Of a stretch of DNA of 64,000 nucleotides, positions 50,909 to 59,185 are shown piece after piece (within the stretch, counting starts at the first letter, position 1; every line of letters begins with the position of its first letter). The position numbers and the translations under genes were made by a program. This stretch comes from Pleurocapsa minor HA4230-MV1 (lineage in GTDB: Bacteria; Cyanobacteriota; Cyanobacteriia; Cyanobacteriales; Xenococcaceae). The DNA lies in NCBI GenBank assembly GCA_019359095.1, contig JAHHHZ010000013.1, positions 372,001-436,000 on the forward strand. Reading direction: 5' to 3'. The notes under the pieces are model-generated. The model was not told the DNA's origin, did no database searches, and worked only from the letters and a program-made list of their open reading frames with translations.

Positions 50909-53380
50909 TTAAGTCAATTTATTATTTTTGGCGGCTAAATCCAGCGCGCCTTTGGGATAAACGATCCGCTTATGGTTAAACCGTTCCCAAACACGGATAA
51001 AAACTTCAGCAATTACTGGTAGTTCATCATAGCTTAGCCCACTATCAACTAACTGACGATCTTGCCAACGAGACTTAAAAATTTTTTGCAGGGTAGCTAG
51101 AGCCTGTTTGGGTGTCGCATCGGATAGCGATCGCAGCGCTGCCTCACAACCATCTGCCAGCATCAAAATACCAGCCTCTCTGGACTGGGGAATAGGCCCA
51201 ATATAGCGAAAATCGGCTTCTGCCACTACGGCTCCCGACTCTTGAGCTTTTTGCTTTGCCTGGTAGTAGAAATAGACAATTAGTAACGTGCCTTGATGTT
51301 GGGGAATAAAATCACGAATGGCTTTGGGCAAACCGTATTTTCGCGCTATGACTAATCCTTCACTAACATGTTTTTTAATGATCTCAGCACTGACCCAAGG
51401 ATCGTCGATGGCATCATGTTTGTTGGGATCGCCCATTTGATTTTCAATAAATCCCAAAGGGTCATACATTTTACCGATGTCATGATACAAAGTCCCTGCT
51501 CTCACCAATTCTACGTTGCAGTTCAATTCTCTCGCAGCAGCTTCGGCTAAGGAAGCGACAAACATGGTGTGCTGGAAAGTTCCTGGTGCTTCAGTTGCCA
51601 ATCTTTTGAGTAACGGCAAATTAGGATTGGATAATTCTGCTAGGCGAATGGGGGTAATCAAGTCAAAAAAGCGTTCGAGATAAGGAGAGATCCCAATGGC
51701 GAACACAATCCAAGCTACGCCAAATAAACCGCAAATAGTAGCATCAGGTAAGATTGCCGACCAAATAGTGGTGGCACTGGTACTTATAATCAGGTTGACA
51801 ATTAGGTAAACAGCTATTTGAGATAGACCTACTGCAATACCCAATTTAGAAATTGCTTCTCGTGAACGTAATCTACCTGCAAAAACAGCAGCAATTAAGC
51901 CCCCGATCGCCCCTGATAAAAGATAGATCGAGCCAATATTCTGACTACTAAACATTACTAGTACTGTCACCAATACCACCTGGCAAATCGCTAAACCAGG
52001 GCTGTAAAAACTGCTAACTAATAGCCCAATCGCAGGTAAACTGGTGTGGGGAAATTCAAAGACACTTAATAAAGGTGCGCTAATTGCTAATAAACAAAGC
52101 AGTAAATAATCGCGATGGCGAATTGAAGAATAGATTTTTCTTTGAATCACTAAAAATAAGTTAACAATCCCCCCGACTATAAGTGCTGATAGTTCAAGTC
52201 CTCTCCAGTTGACTCCACGTTGGCTTAATTTAAAGCCATCGAGTAAAACAAAATTTGCTTGAGTAATTTTTGCTCCTTGTTCAACAATCACCTCACCCTG
52301 TTCTATCTCCACGACCACCGAATTAATTGCCATTCCCGCTTTTTCGGCCATCTTGCGCGTAGCGTATTTATCTTCTTCCAAGTTGGGCTGTAGGGTCTCT
52401 AATAATAGATTGTAGGCGATCGGTTCCGTGAGATCGGGCATCTGTGGGTTAAGTTGTGCAGTAACAGCTTGCTCCTGTAAATTTGAGGGTAGACCCAAGG
52501 GAATTCCTTGAATTAAAATGCGCTCGGCAGTTTGTAAGATCGTCTTTTTAGTGGCTTTCCATTCTCTTTCGCTCAGGTCGAGCAAGATAATTAATTCTTT
52601 TTCTGCCAAATGCGCAATCTTTCTTTGTGGAATGCTTTTCCAAGCTTGGGAGTAGCGATAACGAGTTAAAGTAATTTGAGCTATAAGAGTATTAAATTTA
52701 GTTTCTGAATTATTTTTGCGGTATGCCTCCAGTTCGGTAGCTACTTTTTGTAAGTCGAGATTAAAGTCTGGTCTTTTTTCTAAAGTTAAGTTTTTCGAGT
52801 TGGTGGCCCCATAGTTTTGCTTCACAGAAGCTAAAACCGACTTAAATTCTGATTCTGGACAAAAGCGAATATATTTCTGGCTCATTAAGGAGAGAGCTTG
52901 TGGCGCAGCAAAGGGGAAAGGTGCAGCCATTTTCCTCAGCTCATCAATCTGCTGGAGGTATGACTCCAGTTTGTCGCTAATTTCTTGGGTTAGTTCTTCA
53001 TTCTGCTTGAGGATCGGAATGATTCCAGTTTGTACTTCCTTGCGTCTTTCTAAGGTGGTTTGGGTGTCTTCAAACTGCGCTGAGTAGGGAGCTTTAATTG
53101 TGAGAGGAGCAATTTTCCCTACGGTTAATTGAGGCTGGTTATAAAATCGGTAACCAACTACGCTAGTCAAGGCAATAATGCTCAAAACTAACATGACGAT
53201 AAAATCTCTCAATTTGGTTTGATGTCTTTTTCTACCTGATTGCCCATAATTAGAGCCAAAAGACAACTCGCTCAAAGTTTTGTTGCGAATTTTTTTTCCC
53301 CACCAAACGAATTTTTGGTGTTGATATTTGTCTCGCCATCCCTCAATTTTTTGAATTAGTGAATGCCAGCTTTTCATCAT
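50909..53380 (-). CDS. 7TM-HD domain phosphodiesterase (PgpH-like)
   Basis: The 823-residue membrane protein has an N-terminal TM near residue 65, a large extracytoplasmic 7TMR-HDED domain (LTVGKIAPLTIKAPYSAQFE ... IVEQGAKITQANFVLLDG), seven TMs and a C-terminal HD phosphohydrolase domain. Metal ligands include H in TFQHTMFVASLAEAAARELN, HD in LYHDIGKMYDP, and later HV and HQGT. PgpH proteins hydrolyse cyclic di-AMP. Synechocystis has a homologue, so c-di-AMP turnover is the likely role. The GTPase gene follows 40 bases downstream on the same strand. Confidence 0.92.
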   Translation of the reverse strand: MMKSWHSLIQKIEGWRDKYQHQKFVWWGKKIRNKTLSELSFGSNYGQSGRKRHQTKLRDFIVMLVLSIIALTSVVGYRFYNQPQLTVGKIAPLTIKAPYSAQFEDTQTTLERRKEVQTGIIPILKQNEELTQEISDKLESYLQQIDELRKMAAPFPFAAPQALSLMSQKYIRFCPESEFKSVLASVKQNYGATNSKNLTLEKRPDFNLDLQKVATELEAYRKNNSETKFNTLIAQITLTRYRYSQAWKSIPQRKIAHLAEKELIILLDLSEREWKATKKTILQTAERILIQGIPLGLPSNLQEQAVTAQLNPQMPDLTEPIAYNLLLETLQPNLEEDKYATRKMAEKAGMAINSVVVEIEQGEVIVEQGAKITQANFVLLDGFKLSQRGVNWRGLELSALIVGGIVNLFLVIQRKIYSSIRHRDYLLLCLLAISAPLLSVFEFPHTSLPAIGLLVSSFYSPGLAICQVVLVTVLVMFSSQNIGSIYLLSGAIGGLIAAVFAGRLRSREAISKLGIAVGLSQIAVYLIVNLIISTSATTIWSAILPDATICGLFGVAWIVFAIGISPYLERFFDLITPIRLAELSNPNLPLLKRLATEAPGTFQHTMFVASLAEAAARELNCNVELVRAGTLYHDIGKMYDPLGFIENQMGDPNKHDAIDDPWVSAEIIKKHVSEGLVIARKYGLPKAIRDFIPQHQGTLLIVYFYYQAKQKAQESGAVVAEADFRYIGPIPQSREAGILMLADGCEAALRSLSDATPKQALATLQKIFKSRWQDRQLVDSGLSYDELPVIAEVFIRVWERFNHKRIVYPKGALDLAAKNNKLT

Positions 53381-53612
53381 AGGTGAGGATTTTTATCAGC
53401 GATAGAATCGCTAGAGTTTAATTTTAGTTAAAGATCTAAAAGAATATTTAATAACTGTATATTACAAAATAATTGAAATTTATTACAAGAGCCAAATTAA
53501 CTACAATATTTAACTAAAAACTGTTAATCAATATACATAAGAAAATATTAATTTAATACTTGGGCAAATTGATTATGGCAATATAGCACTAAAATCCCTG
53601 GTAATTTAATCT

Positions 53613-54542
53613 TTAGCTTGACGAGAATTGCGAAATAATTTTTAAACTTTGACGAGGTTGAATAAATTGAGGTGACGCGATCGCATCTAACTCTAGATTA
53701 TACAATTCATTATTTTGCTCTGAAGGATAAATTCCCAACCAAAACCTAAATAGTTTTAGCAACAGATGATTTTCTAAATCACAGCTTTGATTTTGCTCAA
53801 TCTCTGCCCTCCAATTTCCTGAAATCCTTGTCACACCATTATATGCCCCCGACAATGTACTGGTGAGAGAAGTTGTCAACCAGGCTAGCTTGGGATCAAC
53901 ACGGGCAGCCCTCTGGACAGATAATTTAAAGTCGTGGGGAGTAGTGGCAAAACAATACCAGCTTAAGGCGATCGCCGTTGCCTGAAGCCGATCTTTGGCT
54001 AATAATTGCTCCATTAATTGATGCAAGCTGATACCGTTTTTAATTCCTTGAACCACTATGTTCAACATCTCTATTAAGGGGCTTTTTGGCCTCAGATTCT
54101 GTTGAAAAACATTCTTAATTAACAGCTCTTTTTCGGCTATTTTAGTTTTATGATTCAAGACGGTAGTTAGTAAATAGCTCCAGATTAGTATGTCCTGACT
54201 AAGGAAAATATTGCTTGGGGAATTTACTGTTTTTAAGTTAGGCTGTTTTGCGAGTTTTAAAGACAAATTCGCTTCATCTGTCTGAAAAATAATCAGAGGT
54301 AACAGAGATAGTAGATTACTATGATATTTCAAATCATCGCCAGCAGATTGGAGTGCTAGAAATGAAAGTGAATTAGTGGTATCTAATTTTTGAGTAAGCA
54401 TCATTTGCGCTATTTGTCTGCGTTTTAATAGCCAAGGTTGAGTCAGGGGATCGTCAAATTGATTAATTTGATTAACCATTGTTTGCCCAATAATGCTCCC
54501 CCACCAACTGCCACAAAATCGGTCATAAGTATTGTGGTGCAT
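53613..54542 (-). CDS. Degenerate ADP-ribosylglycohydrolase-like protein
   Basis: The 309-residue protein has an all-helical pattern resembling the DraG/ADP-ribosylglycohydrolase fold. Its N-terminus (YDRFCGSWWGSIIGQ) and the segment AIALSWYCFATTPHDFKLSV QRAARVDPKLAWLTTSLTST LSGAYNG match the family's A-x-A...GGDSDT...G(A/S)xxGAYxG region, but the catalytic Asp motif (GGDSDT) is replaced by RVDPKL. The enzyme is therefore probably inactive, and the homology itself is inferred. It has no neighbours of related function. Confidence 0.55.
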   Translation of the reverse strand: MHHNTYDRFCGSWWGSIIGQTMVNQINQFDDPLTQPWLLKRRQIAQMMLTQKLDTTNSLSFLALQSAGDDLKYHSNLLSLLPLIIFQTDEANLSLKLAKQPNLKTVNSPSNIFLSQDILIWSYLLTTVLNHKTKIAEKELLIKNVFQQNLRPKSPLIEMLNIVVQGIKNGISLHQLMEQLLAKDRLQATAIALSWYCFATTPHDFKLSVQRAARVDPKLAWLTTSLTSTLSGAYNGVTRISGNWRAEIEQNQSCDLENHLLLKLFRFWLGIYPSEQNNELYNLELDAIASPQFIQPRQSLKIISQFSSS

Positions 54543-54618
54543 TTAACTAAACTCTCAAGTAATAGCTATCAATAATATAATGTAAAAGCAAATTTAGTTA
54601 CGATCGCTTTAAACAGAA

Positions 54619-54945
54619 ATGTTAGTTACCACAACTGATACAATTCAAAATCAACCGATTGCAGCCTATTTGGGAGTAGTGACAGCAGAGGTAGTATATG
54701 GCACTAATGCCTTACGCGATCTGTTTGCGGGAATTCGCGACGTAATTGGTGGACGCACTGGTAGCTATGAAAAGGTTTTTGAACAAGGACAACAAAAGGC
54801 AATCGCTGAACTAAAAGAACGCGCTCAAAGATTAAATGCCGATGCCGTAGTTGGGATTGAAATCGATACAGGAACAATTAATGTAGACAACAAAGGCGTG
54901 CTGTTATTAATTACGGCAACAGGAACAGCCGTTAAACTAGCCTAA
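54619..54945 (+). CDS. YbjQ/UPF0145 family protein
   Basis: The 108-residue protein follows the UPF0145 (DUF74) pattern: VTTTDTIQNQPIAAYLGVVT, RDLFAGIRDVIGGRTGSYEK, and RLNADAVVGIEIDT. YbjQ forms a pentameric ring and is sometimes called a heavy-metal-binding domain, but no function is established. It is divergent from the degenerate glycohydrolase-like gene. Confidence 0.95.
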   Translation: MLVTTTDTIQNQPIAAYLGVVTAEVVYGTNALRDLFAGIRDVIGGRTGSYEKVFEQGQQKAIAELKERAQRLNADAVVGIEIDTGTINVDNKGVLLLITATGTAVKLA

Positions 54946-55030
54946 TCGCGCTAAGGCCTATTTTTCCCGATCTACTTAGCAATAATTGAAGCTAAAATCT
55001 AGACTGGTTTTAATTGGCTAAGCAAAAATT

Positions 55031-55771
55031 ATGTTGTCTATAGATAGTAACTTGCCCACTCCTGCTACCTTTCCCGTGCTTAATCTTCAGGTTCATCTCC
55101 TCGATGATTATCTAGGCTGGTTGATAGCCAGGCTTCAGCAGCAAATTGGGACTCATGTAGTGACGTTAAATGCTGAAATGAGCATGATGGCGCAGGAAGA
55201 CGCAGCTCTGAGAAAAACTATCACAGCAGCAGAATTGGTCATTCCCGATGGTGCAGGGGTCATTATTTATATGCGGTTGCGGGGTCGTAAACATCAGCGT
55301 TGCCCTGGAATTGAGCTAGCTGCTGCTTTAATTGAGTATTTAGGGACATCTAATCCGTCTAATTCTTTATGCTTCTTTGGGGGTAGTCCTGGGACGGCAG
55401 AGCAAGCAGCTAAGGTATGGCAAGAGCAGTATCCTCGCCTGTCAATTTTGACCCAAGATGGATATGTTACGGGAGTAGCCTTAGAGGAATGGAAACAGAC
55501 TCTAGAGACCAAACAACCCGCAGTTATCTTGGTGGGTATTGGCGTACCGCGACAAGAGCTATGGATTCAAGAAAATCGCCATCTCTGTCCCAATGCAGTC
55601 TGGATTGGTGTTGGCGGGAGTTTGGATATTTGGGCGGGAACTAAAGAGCGTGCGCCAGAGTGGTTACGCAACAATAACTTGGAGTGGTCTTACCGTCTCT
55701 ATCAAGAACCTTGGCGTTGGCGGAGAATGTTGTCTTTGCCTAAATTTTTCTGGCGATCGCTTTGGGCATAA
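55031..55771 (+). CDS. WecG/TagA/CpsF family glycosyltransferase
   Basis: The 246-residue protein has the family pattern: VVTLNAEMSMMAQEDAALRK (conserved N and acidic residue), LVIPDGAGVIIYMRLRG with the catalytic Asp of DGxG, FFGGSPGTAEQAAKVW, and VGIGVPRQELWIQENRH. Members transfer ManNAc(A) from UDP to undecaprenyl-linked GlcNAc in surface polymers, consistent with a WecB homologue elsewhere in the window. No wec cluster surrounds it. Confidence 0.92.
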   Translation: MLSIDSNLPTPATFPVLNLQVHLLDDYLGWLIARLQQQIGTHVVTLNAEMSMMAQEDAALRKTITAAELVIPDGAGVIIYMRLRGRKHQRCPGIELAAALIEYLGTSNPSNSLCFFGGSPGTAEQAAKVWQEQYPRLSILTQDGYVTGVALEEWKQTLETKQPAVILVGIGVPRQELWIQENRHLCPNAVWIGVGGSLDIWAGTKERAPEWLRNNNLEWSYRLYQEPWRWRRMLSLPKFFWRSLWA

Positions 55772-55810
55772 TTAGACTGAGTTCGGGTTAAGACAATTGA
55801 TCGCTTAGGG

Positions 55811-55845
55811 TAGCTCTTAGCTTTTAGCTTTTAGCTTTTAGCTTT
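55811..55845. repeat. TAGCTTT heptamer tandem repeat
   Basis: Five units, the first TAGCTCT, then four TAGCTTT. The array lies between the WecG-like gene and the convergent YwlC gene. Confidence 0.85.
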
Positions 55846-55994
55846 TTAATCCAGAGTCAATTGTCACAACTCATCTGTGCTTCCGCTGTTATTGAAGATC
55901 AAAAATTAATTCAGCCAATTAGTAACAAAAAAGTAAGATTGCAGCTTATCCCGAACTGAGGTTAATTAGACTGAGAAATTGGGTAACCAAATCC

Positions 55995-56648
55995 TTAATG
56001 CACGATATCTAACCAGTTTTCTACTTCTTGCCAACCCAAGCCTTGACGCACAACCTCTGGTTCATCGGTAGTAAAATCTAAAATAGTAGAGACGTTGAAA
56101 CCTGGGTCTACTTGATTATCGATGATGATATCTACCTGATTTTCTAGCGCATCAAAAAGATAGGCTTTTTCCAGGTTGATGGTGGGATAGTCTCCATCGT
56201 CGTCAGGTAAATGCGCTGAAGTAGAAACGACTGGATTACCCAAAGTGGTTAACAGTTCTTGGCAGAAGGTATGTTCGGGAACTCTAATGCCTGTGGTTTT
56301 TCTTTTGGGACTCATGACGAGCTTGGGTACTTGTTTAGTAGCAGGGAGTAAAAAGGTATAAGGGCCAGGAATCAAATGTTTCATAATCCGATAGGCGCGA
56401 TCGCTTACCGTGGCGTATTCGGCAATATTAGAGAGGGAAGAACACAGAAAAGTGAGGGGTTTATCGTTAGACATCTGCTTGATTCGGCGCACTTTTTCTA
56501 CAGCAGATTTGACGTTCAGGTCGCAGCCGATCGCGTAAACTGTATCGGTAGGATAAAGCATTACCGCGCCTTTTTGTAAGGCAGTAACTATTTGGTTGAT
56601 CGTCCGTTGTTGAGGATTATTTTGATTTAGTTCGTATAAAATTGCCAT
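55995..56648 (-). CDS. Sua5/YciO/YrdC/YwlC family protein
   Basis: The 217-residue protein has a YrdC fold: GAVMLYPTDTVYAIGCDLN near the start, KVRRIKQMSNDKPLTFLCSS (the KxR...SxxxPL motif), GPYTFLLPATKQVPKLV, and TTGIRVPEHTFCQELL with VVSTSAH. Family members make threonylcarbamoyl-AMP for tRNA t6A, but YciO-type paralogues look very similar; the FLCSSLSNIAEYATVS segment favours the YciO-type group. It converges with the WecG-like gene. Confidence 0.9.
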   Translation of the reverse strand: MAILYELNQNNPQQRTINQIVTALQKGAVMLYPTDTVYAIGCDLNVKSAVEKVRRIKQMSNDKPLTFLCSSLSNIAEYATVSDRAYRIMKHLIPGPYTFLLPATKQVPKLVMSPKRKTTGIRVPEHTFCQELLTTLGNPVVSTSAHLPDDDGDYPTINLEKAYLFDALENQVDIIIDNQVDPGFNVSTILDFTTDEPEVVRQGLGWQEVENWLDIVH

Positions 56649-56730
56649 AGTGCTAATCGATTAATAATAATTTTTACTTAAAGAACAATCAACAGCTAAA
56701 ATCATTTCAAGATTGAGCAAAACGGTTTTT

Positions 56731-57984
56731 ATGGTCAAAATTGGTTACTTGGAATGTCCGACAGGAATTGCTGGGGATATGTGCTTGGGAGCATTGGTAG
56801 ATTGTGGGTTACCCTGGCAATATTTGCTTGATGGTCTCAAGAGTTTAGGTATAGAAGCAGAATATCAGTTAAGCACCGAGGTTGTGAGCCGTAATGGGCA
56901 ATCAGCAACTAAAGTTTATGTCAATTTGCAGCAACATCGCCACGATCATAGCGAGCATCATCACCACCACGCTAGACGTTTACCAGAGATTGCCAGTTTA
57001 ATTCAAGCTGCATCTCTACCAGAACGGGTAAAACGCTGGAGCTTGAGCATATTTCGACAGTTGGCGATCGCCGAAAGTGCCGTTCACGGTATTCCCCCCG
57101 AACAGGTTCACTTTCACGAAGTCGGGGCAACTGATGCCATTATCGATATTGTTGGCACCTGTATCGGTTTAGACTGGCTGGATCTCGATCGGCTTTATTG
57201 TTCGCCCATGCCCACTGGAGGAGGGACGATTAAGGCTGCTCATGGTCAACTGTCTGTTCCTGTGCCTGCGGTGGTCAAGCTGTGGGAGACAAGAGAAGTG
57301 CCAATTTACAGTAATGGTATCAAAAAAGAGCTAGTTACACCAACAGGAGCCGCGATCGCCGTAACTTTAGCGCAACACTTTGGTGAACCTCCAGCGATGA
57401 AGTTAACTAAAATTGGTTTAGGTGCGGGTTCAAAAGATTTGGCAATTCCAAATATTCTGCGTTTATGGATTGGTGAAGCAACAGAAAACCCAGCCAAGAT
57501 TGAGCTAGAGCAAGAAACAATTACCGTACTCGAAACTCAAATCGACGATCTCAGTCCGCAAGTAGTGGCATATACCCTCGAACAGCTTTTAGCAGCAGGG
57601 GCGCTGGATGTTTTTACTCAAAGCATCGGTATGAAAAAATCCCGTTCAGGCATTTTGTTAACCGCGATCTGTCATCCTGACACAGCATATGTTTGTAAAA
57701 CCATTATCTTCCGTGAGACAACTACTTTAGGTATCCGCGAAAGCACTCAGCAGAGAAGTATTCTCAATCGCGAAATTAACACGATCGAGACCAAGTATGG
57801 CACCGTACGGATTAAAGTTGGTAGCTGGGGATTTGGGGAGGACAAACAAATCATCAACGTGCAGCCTGAATACGAAGACTGTGCTGCCTTAGCTCGTCAA
57901 CATCGTGTGTCCTGGCGGGAAGTTTCCCAGCAAGCGATCGCAGTTTATCAAAAAGCTTTAAACTCTAATATGAAGTCCGTTTAA
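56731..57984 (+). CDS. larC: Nickel-pincer cofactor biosynthesis protein LarC
   Basis: The chosen ATG (MVKIGYLECPTGIAGDM) gives 417 residues; a TTG six codons upstream is also possible. The family pattern covers IGYLECPTGIAGDMCLGALV, HEVGATDAIIDIVGTCIGLDWL, MPTGGGTIKAAHGQLSVP, VTPTGAAIAVTLAQHF and QIDDLSPQVVAYTLEQL. A His-rich stretch (DHSEHHHHHARR, about 82-93) probably binds or stores nickel. LarC is a CTP-dependent nickel insertase in the lactate-racemase cofactor pathway, but cyanobacterial copies often stand alone; larA, larB and larE are not in the window. Confidence 0.9.
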   Translation: MVKIGYLECPTGIAGDMCLGALVDCGLPWQYLLDGLKSLGIEAEYQLSTEVVSRNGQSATKVYVNLQQHRHDHSEHHHHHARRLPEIASLIQAASLPERVKRWSLSIFRQLAIAESAVHGIPPEQVHFHEVGATDAIIDIVGTCIGLDWLDLDRLYCSPMPTGGGTIKAAHGQLSVPVPAVVKLWETREVPIYSNGIKKELVTPTGAAIAVTLAQHFGEPPAMKLTKIGLGAGSKDLAIPNILRLWIGEATENPAKIELEQETITVLETQIDDLSPQVVAYTLEQLLAAGALDVFTQSIGMKKSRSGILLTAICHPDTAYVCKTIIFRETTTLGIRESTQQRSILNREINTIETKYGTVRIKVGSWGFGEDKQIINVQPEYEDCAALARQHRVSWREVSQQAIAVYQKALNSNMKSV

Positions 57985-58003
57985 ACAATTCCAATTAAAA
58001 CTC

Positions 58004-58060
58004 GCGCCCTAAAGGACTAGCTTCGCGTCGCAAAGACGTTTATCCCGCTTAGTTTGGGGC
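58004..58060. repeat. Modular interspersed repeat
   Basis: GCCCTAAAGGACTAGCTTCG then CGTCGCAAAGACGTTTATCC CGCTTAGTTTGGGGC. The core is followed by the GTCGCAAAGACG hairpin and CGCTTAGTT piece seen at 1.6 kb. Confidence 0.7.
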
Positions 58061-58133
58061 AAAGACGCTAAGATTTTATTAAAAATAATTAAGCGGACTT
58101 GATATAAGCTTTAAACTTCTGGAGCAGCATAAT

Positions 58134-58694
58134 TTAAGCGAAAATAGCGCTTTCTAGTTGAGCGATCGCCACTTCCAAGTCATCATTGACAATGATAAAT
58201 TCAAACTCTTCACTGGCAGCAATCTCCTGACGGGCAATAGCTAACCTGCTGGCGATCGACTCTTCGGAATTAGTTCCTCTGGCTCTAATTCTCGCTTCCA
58301 ACTCGTCAATTGAAGGGGGTAAAATAAAAATCCGCCTTGCTTGAGGAAAAATATTGGCGATCGCCCTAGCTCCTGCCAACTCAATTTCTAATAAAATATA
58401 ATTACCCTGCTCAATCTGCTCTAATACTTGCGCCTTGGGCGTACCGTAATAGTTACCCGCATATTCTGCCCACTCTAGTAACTCATGATTGAGGATGGCG
58501 GTTTCAAAGTCTTGCTGATTCAAAAAGTGGTAGGCAACGCCATCTATTTCGCCTGGACGAGGTTCTCTAGTGGTAGCAGATATTGAGAGACGTAATTGAG
58601 GATGACGTTGTAAGAGCAGGCTAACCAAAGTGCCTTTACCTACTCCACTCGGCCCAGTAATAACAATAAGTTTACCTGGCTGTTCGACTGACAT
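58134..58694 (-). CDS. gmk: Guanylate kinase
   Basis: The 186-residue enzyme phosphorylates GMP and dGMP. Motifs: GKLIVITGPSGVGKGTLVSL with the P-loop, STTREPRPGEIDGVAYHFL for GMP binding, ILLEIELAGARAIANIF, and SRLAIARQEIAASEEFEFII near the end. Length is normal. It lies 20 bases downstream of the RemA-like gene on the same strand, a pairing widely conserved in bacteria. Confidence 0.97.
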   Translation of the reverse strand: MSVEQPGKLIVITGPSGVGKGTLVSLLLQRHPQLRLSISATTREPRPGEIDGVAYHFLNQQDFETAILNHELLEWAEYAGNYYGTPKAQVLEQIEQGNYILLEIELAGARAIANIFPQARRIFILPPSIDELEARIRARGTNSEESIASRLAIARQEIAASEEFEFIIVNDDLEVAIAQLESAIFA

Positions 58695-58713
58695 TAGTGA
58701 TAATCTAGTTGGG

Positions 58714-58965
58714 CTACGGTTCTTTGCTGACTACAAAGCGGTGAGCTACGGTTTCAGGCTGAATTGCTGAAAGTACCACATGAGAAGAATCGGTAATAAT
58801 TACGGCACGGGTACGACGACCATAGGTGGCATCGATCAGCAGGCTCTTCTCTCTAGCTTCAGTAATAATTCTTTTGATCGGCGCAGATTCTGGGCTAACA
58901 ATGGCAATAATACGATTAGCTGAAACGATATTACCAAAACCAATATTAATTAACTGGATATCCAT
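58714..58965 (-). CDS. RemA/DUF370 family DNA-binding regulator
   Basis: The 83-residue protein matches the RemA (extracellular matrix regulator) family: [20 protein letters not shown] at the start, [20 protein letters not shown] and [20 protein letters not shown]. Known: Bacillus RemA binds matrix-gene promoters and forms ring oligomers. In cyanobacteria it sits beside gmk, as here; its targets are unknown. It is divergent from the NFACT gene. Confidence 0.93.
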   Translation of the reverse strand: MDIQLINIGFGNIVSANRIIAIVSPESAPIKRIITEAREKSLLIDATYGRRTRAVIITDSSHVVLSAIQPETVAHRFVVSKEP

Positions 58966-59185
58966 AGTTATTCATTTGCAACTTTTCAGACTGCTTCTCG
59001 CTAAACTTTAAATTTGGGAAAATATAGTTTTAATACTATAGTTTTACCACTCGATTTACAAGGAAAAAGCCATATAAACGGAGCTATTTAAGGAAATTTT
59101 AGCTTTTGGCAATAATTCAACTACTTTGTAGCCAAAATCACAATAATTTACTACTTAATCTCATATCTTTTGCTTTTTTACAATT

